This document shows positions 60,779 to 64,000 of a DNA stretch of 64,000 nucleotides, piece by piece. Position numbers and translations under genes: made by a program. Within the stretch, counting starts at the first letter, position 1, and each line of letters begins with the position of its first letter. This DNA comes from JACVCS01 sp038328575 (GTDB taxonomy: Bacteria > Planctomycetota > Phycisphaerae > Phycisphaerales > UBA1924), in assembly GCA_038328575.1 (NCBI GenBank), contig JBBQMD010000004.1:36161-100160 (forward strand). Reading direction: 5' to 3'. The notes below the pieces were generated by a model. It made no database searches. It was given only the letters and a program-made list of their open reading frames with translations, and had not been told where the DNA came from.

Positions 60779-61090
60779 TCACCCCTGCCGCTTCACCATC
60801 TCATTGATCCAGATCGGCGCAAACGGCGATGTGCAACCCTTCGAGCACGGATAGTCGCGATAGACCCCCAGCTTCTCGCCGATGGCAATCGCCCGCTTGC
60901 GAAGCTTGACGTGGTGGATGCCGATCGCCGCCAGCACCCCATTCATCGTCCACTGCGTCTCCGGCAGCGCATCCGCCATCTCCGACTCAATGCGATCCAG
61001 CAGCCCCGGCAGCTCAAGTCCTTCAACATCCTTCCCCCCGTTGTTGATCCGACTCGCGGTGAGGTTCCACCCCGCGCGGGCGATTGGTGT
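60779..61090 (-). pseudogene. C-terminal remnant of an AlkD-like DNA alkylation repair protein
   Basis: The open frame from about 61090 down to the stop at 60779 encodes about 103 residues: ELPGLLDRIESEMAD, WTMNGVLAAIGIHHVKLRKR, IGEKLGVYRDYPCSKGCTSP then WINEMVKRQG. This resembles the last third of DNA alkylation repair (AlkD-type HEAT-repeat) proteins (helix pattern RxRIxxEM ... WxMN ... IGKLxVxxxDxGCKxP). An in-frame TGA at 61091-61093 interrupts it and the N-terminal two thirds are absent. Recognition rests on the helical pattern and is moderately sure. Confidence 0.6.
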
Positions 61091-61143
61091 TCATGTGCCG
61101 TTCCAGTGCTCGACCGGGTGCGTTGCCCGGCGGGCGCTTTGCT

Positions 61144-61950
61144 TTACTTGTCGACCACGATGGCCTGACCTTTCCAGGCGCGCATGAACGCGTCGGCCTT
61201 CATCGTGCGCAGGCCCGTGAGCGGGTCACCGATGACCACTTGGCTATCGGTCGCTTCCATCACGGGCACCATGTGCGAGTAGAAGAAGGACCAGTCGAGC
61301 TGCACCAGCGCGGGCTTGGGAGCGGCGATCAGCGCGGGGTAGTCCATGGACTCGTACCGCACCCGACCGCCCCGGCCGGTTAGAAATCGTTGCAAAGCCC
61401 AAACAGCCCGCGAGTCGGTGGCTCCGGTCGAGTCGACAAACGCCAGGTCGGCCATCGCTTGTTCGGTGGCGTCGAATCCGCGAGCACGCAACAGAGTGGC
61501 CATCGATGCGGCGACACAGGTTGACCCCGTGGTCTGCCGGACGACGCCGTCGGCATCGACTTTGCCGGGTTCGAGGTGGCTTCCCGCCGGGCTGACCATC
61601 CACCACCCGGCGCGGACAAAATAGACGGCGATGACCAGCAGGAGCAGGCGGAGCGCCCCGGCGTCTGATGGTTTGGGCACGTGATACGCGGCGATGGCCA
61701 GCAGCAGCACCCCGGGCAACGCGATGCCGGTGAGTTCGATGCACGAGGCGGCCGGTGCGCTCAAGAGTTCGATGAACATCGTGGGGCGAAACCGCATCAG
61801 GGGCCAGGCCAGAAGCAGCGCGAGTGACACGACAAACACGCTCGCCCATACCGCTCGCGGCCGCTTGGCGATGGGCCCGGCCGCGAGAATGCTCAGCAGA
61901 ACCAGCGCCGCCTGCATCCCGAACGCGATGACTGGGATATTTGTGCTCAC
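61144..61950 (-). CDS. membrane protein with C39-like cysteine peptidase domain
   Basis: A 268-residue protein: three to four membrane helices in residues 1-115 (AFGMQAALVLLSILAAGP, VFVVSLALLLAWPLM, GVLLLAIAAYHV, LLLLVIAVYFV) and an extracytoplasmic or cytoplasmic C39-like domain (about 138-266). Catalytic residues fit: Cys145 in TTGSTCVAASMATLL, His226 in FFYSHMVPVM and Asp242 in VIGDPLTGLR. C39 domains cleave the leader peptides of bacteriocins, yet no ABC transporter or precursor gene is adjacent. GTG at 61950 is preferred over GTG 61977 because the IS element end appears to reach 61969-61975. A long AT-poor spacer follows. Confidence 0.7.
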   Translation of the reverse strand: MSTNIPVIAFGMQAALVLLSILAAGPIAKRPRAVWASVFVVSLALLLAWPLMRFRPTMFIELLSAPAASCIELTGIALPGVLLLAIAAYHVPKPSDAGALRLLLLVIAVYFVRAGWWMVSPAGSHLEPGKVDADGVVRQTTGSTCVAASMATLLRARGFDATEQAMADLAFVDSTGATDSRAVWALQRFLTGRGGRVRYESMDYPALIAAPKPALVQLDWSFFYSHMVPVMEATDSQVVIGDPLTGLRTMKADAFMRAWKGQAIVVDK

Positions 61951-61968
61951 GAGAACATCCGATCCGTG

Positions 61969-63695
61969 GATAAACACCGGATGGTTTCAAATGATCGGCC
62001 AGGTCGTTGTCGAAGCCGACATTCTCCAGATGATCTGCGGCGAGCCACGCTGGCCCGCCTCGCGGCAGTGCAAAATACCCGATTGCAGCGCTCCGCACTA
62101 TTTCTTTCCCGCAGAGACGCTTCCTTTGACTGCGTGATCGGTGTTCGTTCGCATGATTGCCCCGTGCTGGACCGAGCGTGAGCGCACCGGCAGCGTTGCC
62201 CCGTGTCTGTTCCTGGTTCAGGCGATGGATCGCGTTCATCCCGAGCCCGCCGGATTCGGTAACACCCGCAGCCGCCCGATGCGTTGAAGGATCGCCGTCA
62301 TGAGCCAGCGCGGCACGGCCACTTCGGCCATCTGGAACGTCACACGCCGGGCGTGGCGTACGACCTTGGCGCCGATCTTGATGAGTCTGTCGCGCAGCGT
62401 GGTCAGCGTCCAGTGCTGCACCGACCTGGGCAGCGCCAGCCGCCGCAGGAAGTTGCCCAGGTTGTACGCCAGGGCGAACAGTTGCAGCCGGACCTGATTG
62501 TCGGAGAACCCGCCGCAGCTCAGGCGGGTCCAGTTCAGCGCGTGCTTGCCCTCTTTGATCCATTGCTCCGCCGTGCCCCGCTGGTTGTAGAAGTGCACCA
62601 CGTCCTGCTCGTCGCGCCGCAGGTTGGTCACGATGAACCCCACCCGGGGGAACAGCTCTCCGGCGTGCCATTCGACCTTGGCCACGACCCGGCGGGGTCT
62701 GGCCCAGCTGCCGGCCTGGTACATGAAGCTGTGGTAGAGCGCGATCGGCCTGGCCGGGGGCCTGCCCACCGGCCGCGTCAGCAGGAACTCGATCTGCCGG
62801 TGCAGCACGTCGTTGGCCTTGAGCCGGATCGCGTACAGATACCCCTCCGCTTCCAGCAGTTCGTAGAGTTCGGGCATGGCGAAGGCCGCATCGCCCCGGA
62901 AGAACTTGCGGACCTTCAACGGGCGGTAGCGGGCGATAATCGGTTCCACCACGCTCCGCCAGTCATCGGCGCTGGCCACGTTGCCGTTCCGCAACAGGGC
63001 CCGCTCCAGGTCGCCGTCCTGGTTGAAGCAGAACAGCGGGTGGTAGCAGGTGCACTCGAAGTGCCCGTTGTAGGCCGAGCCTTCCTGCCGTCCGTAGGTT
63101 TCGCTCACGGAGCTGTCCAGATCCAGGACGAGCGTGCGAGTGCGCCTGGCGTGCCCGACACAATCGATCCACCGGCCGGGCAAGGCCATTAGCGCCGCCA
63201 GGTTGTCGGGCCGGGTCAGCACCTGCGTCTCGAAGCGTCCCATCTGGCTCGTCGAGGCCGCCCGCGAGTCCTTGGCTCGTCCGCCCACGATGCAGCGCAT
63301 GGTCGGATCGACGCACAGCCGGTCGGCGTCGTTGATGTCCTCGTACCCGGCCAGGCGGCTGTACACCGACTGCCGCAGCAGCGCCGTCATCGTGTGCCGA
63401 GTGTTCCTGCCGGTCCGCTGATCCTGAAGAATGCTCCCGGCCATGGCCGTCGTGCCGAGGGCTTCATCGAGCTGGCGATAAGGGATCAGCCCGGCGTCGG
63501 ACGTGACCGTGGAGCCGTGGAACTCCAGCCTCAATGATCCGTCGAAACCCACCCCGAGTGCGTCCTTGCCGCCTTCACCCATCGGATGCTCCGATCCGGC
63601 CGTCCATGGCATCGAGAAAAGCCCTTGTTCTTGCGGTCAAACGACACGCGATGATACCAGAAAGTAAGTTCCAATCTGGGAAATCCGGGTTTATC
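61969..63695 (-). mobile_element. IS1380-family insertion sequence
   Basis: The element contains one transposase gene. Imperfect terminal inverted repeats are proposed: GATAAACACCGGAT on the left (61969-61982) and its relative on the right, read inward as GATAAACCCGGATTTCCCAG (63676-63695). Total length about 1.73 kb fits the family. No target duplication is evident and the left end abuts the C39 gene start. The 258-bp segment between the left end and the transposase stop has no gene. Confidence 0.5.
62236..63612 (-). CDS. IS1380 family transposase
   Basis: A 458-residue DDE transposase with the IS1380 fold: MGEGGKDALGVGFDGSLRLE near the start, TLVLDLDSSVSETYG (first Asp), KFFRGDAAFAMPELYELLE (second Asp), and the Glu in FYNQRGTAEQWIKEGK, and the C-terminal LSCGGFSDNQVRLQLFALAYN. 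It looks intact, without frameshift. The start may be 63612 or the internal ATG 63582, where MGEGGKDALG begins. It is the only transposase of the window. Confidence 0.92.
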   Translation of the reverse strand: MPWTAGSEHPMGEGGKDALGVGFDGSLRLEFHGSTVTSDAGLIPYRQLDEALGTTAMAGSILQDQRTGRNTRHTMTALLRQSVYSRLAGYEDINDADRLCVDPTMRCIVGGRAKDSRAASTSQMGRFETQVLTRPDNLAALMALPGRWIDCVGHARRTRTLVLDLDSSVSETYGRQEGSAYNGHFECTCYHPLFCFNQDGDLERALLRNGNVASADDWRSVVEPIIARYRPLKVRKFFRGDAAFAMPELYELLEAEGYLYAIRLKANDVLHRQIEFLLTRPVGRPPARPIALYHSFMYQAGSWARPRRVVAKVEWHAGELFPRVGFIVTNLRRDEQDVVHFYNQRGTAEQWIKEGKHALNWTRLSCGGFSDNQVRLQLFALAYNLGNFLRRLALPRSVQHWTLTTLRDRLIKIGAKVVRHARRVTFQMAEVAVPRWLMTAILQRIGRLRVLPNPAGSG

Positions 63696-63753
63696 AAACA
63701 CCATCTGCACTATCACAGCGTGCTTGGCAGAACGAGTGGGGGCGTGACACCCC

Positions 63754-64000
63754 CCGTCCCACTAATCCCGCCGCGAGATCAGTGCCGCCGACCCCCAGCC
63801 AACCCGCAATCTCCCGCACCCCAGCTCCACACCCAGCCCAACCCCTCCCCGCCCCAACGAGGCGACGGCCTGTAGCCACTGGTGAAGCGACGCGGCTCCG
63901 AGCGTCGCGCAACCAGTGGAACCAACGCACCCCACTCTCGACTTGCCCCGGAGGGGCAAAGGACTTCCAATCCCCACCTTATAAAGCGAATGCCTGACAC
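63754..64000. repeat. hairpin-rich dispersed repeat, copy 2 (reaches window edge)
   Basis: Same orientation as copy 1. The linker between H1 and H2 differs, whereas H2 (63876-63919) and H3 are nearly unchanged. H2 has T-to-G at 63887, which adds one base pair (GCGACGC/GCGTCGC). H1 has two mismatches here. It lies about 60 bp beyond the IS right end. The sequence may continue outside the window. Confidence 0.9.

Noticed and set aside
61244..62671. 475-codon open frame on the minus strand
   Set aside because: It is out of frame with the transposase and C39 genes, joining parts of both; a fusion is not supported.

Overview
The window is a high-GC stretch of a Gram-negative bacterial chromosome. 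It most likely comes from a planctomycete of the Phycisphaerae type. The evidence is indirect: secreted proteins that end in paired EF-hand-like repeats finishing in a Gly-Cys dipeptide, a KDO pathway gene, the hopanoid enzyme HpnH, RNase Y, ThyX, a short archaeal-type phosphatidylserine decarboxylase, and an ECF sigma factor paired with a pseudopilin-like membrane protein. No ribosomal RNA is present, so the placement is inference.

Layout. 1-7 kb: kdsB (cut by the left edge), a TPR protein, def-fmt, a HExxH protein of unknown role, and hpnH with a translationally coupled small protein. 6.7-13.7 kb: ECF sigma factor with an unusual membrane partner, M20 peptidase, MBL hydrolase, dihydrolipoamide acyltransferase E2, thyX. 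13.7-27.1 kb: mostly secreted or surface proteins (phosphodiester-glycosidase/glycoside-hydrolase-like fusion, two proteins with GC-ending repeats including a cyclophilin, a VIT-VWA protein, a transglutaminase fold lacking its Cys and His), plus a ROK-like kinase, a ureohydrolase and scpB. 27.4-37.6 kb: tRNA-Val(CAC), an AbgT transporter, a POT peptide transporter, a DUF58-transglutaminase pair, a PilZ protein and a VOC protein. 37.6-49.1 kb: rny, rpsB-tsf, a scramblase-like protein, pssA-psd (written psd then pssA in transcription order), an orphan DNA methyltransferase, a lipoprotein esterase, nrnA, ribF. 49.2-59.1 kb: putA, another GC-ending secreted protein, recJ, argC, rpmI-rplT, a membrane M50 protease.

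59.1-64 kb is different: an accessory zone with two near-identical copies (about 245 bp) of a hairpin-rich repeat in direct orientation. They bracket a DUF4230 gene, a truncated proC, the C-terminal remnant of an alkD-like gene, a membrane-anchored C39-like peptidase and an IS1380-family element.

One signal runs through the whole window. At least a dozen genes have a TANNNT hexamer ending 5 or 6 nt before the start codon and no Shine-Dalgarno sequence, as expected for leaderless transcription. Other genes, largely secreted-protein and ribosomal genes, have clear GGAG-type ribosome binding sites. I used this signal to choose several starts. No CRISPR array, prophage or defence island was seen.
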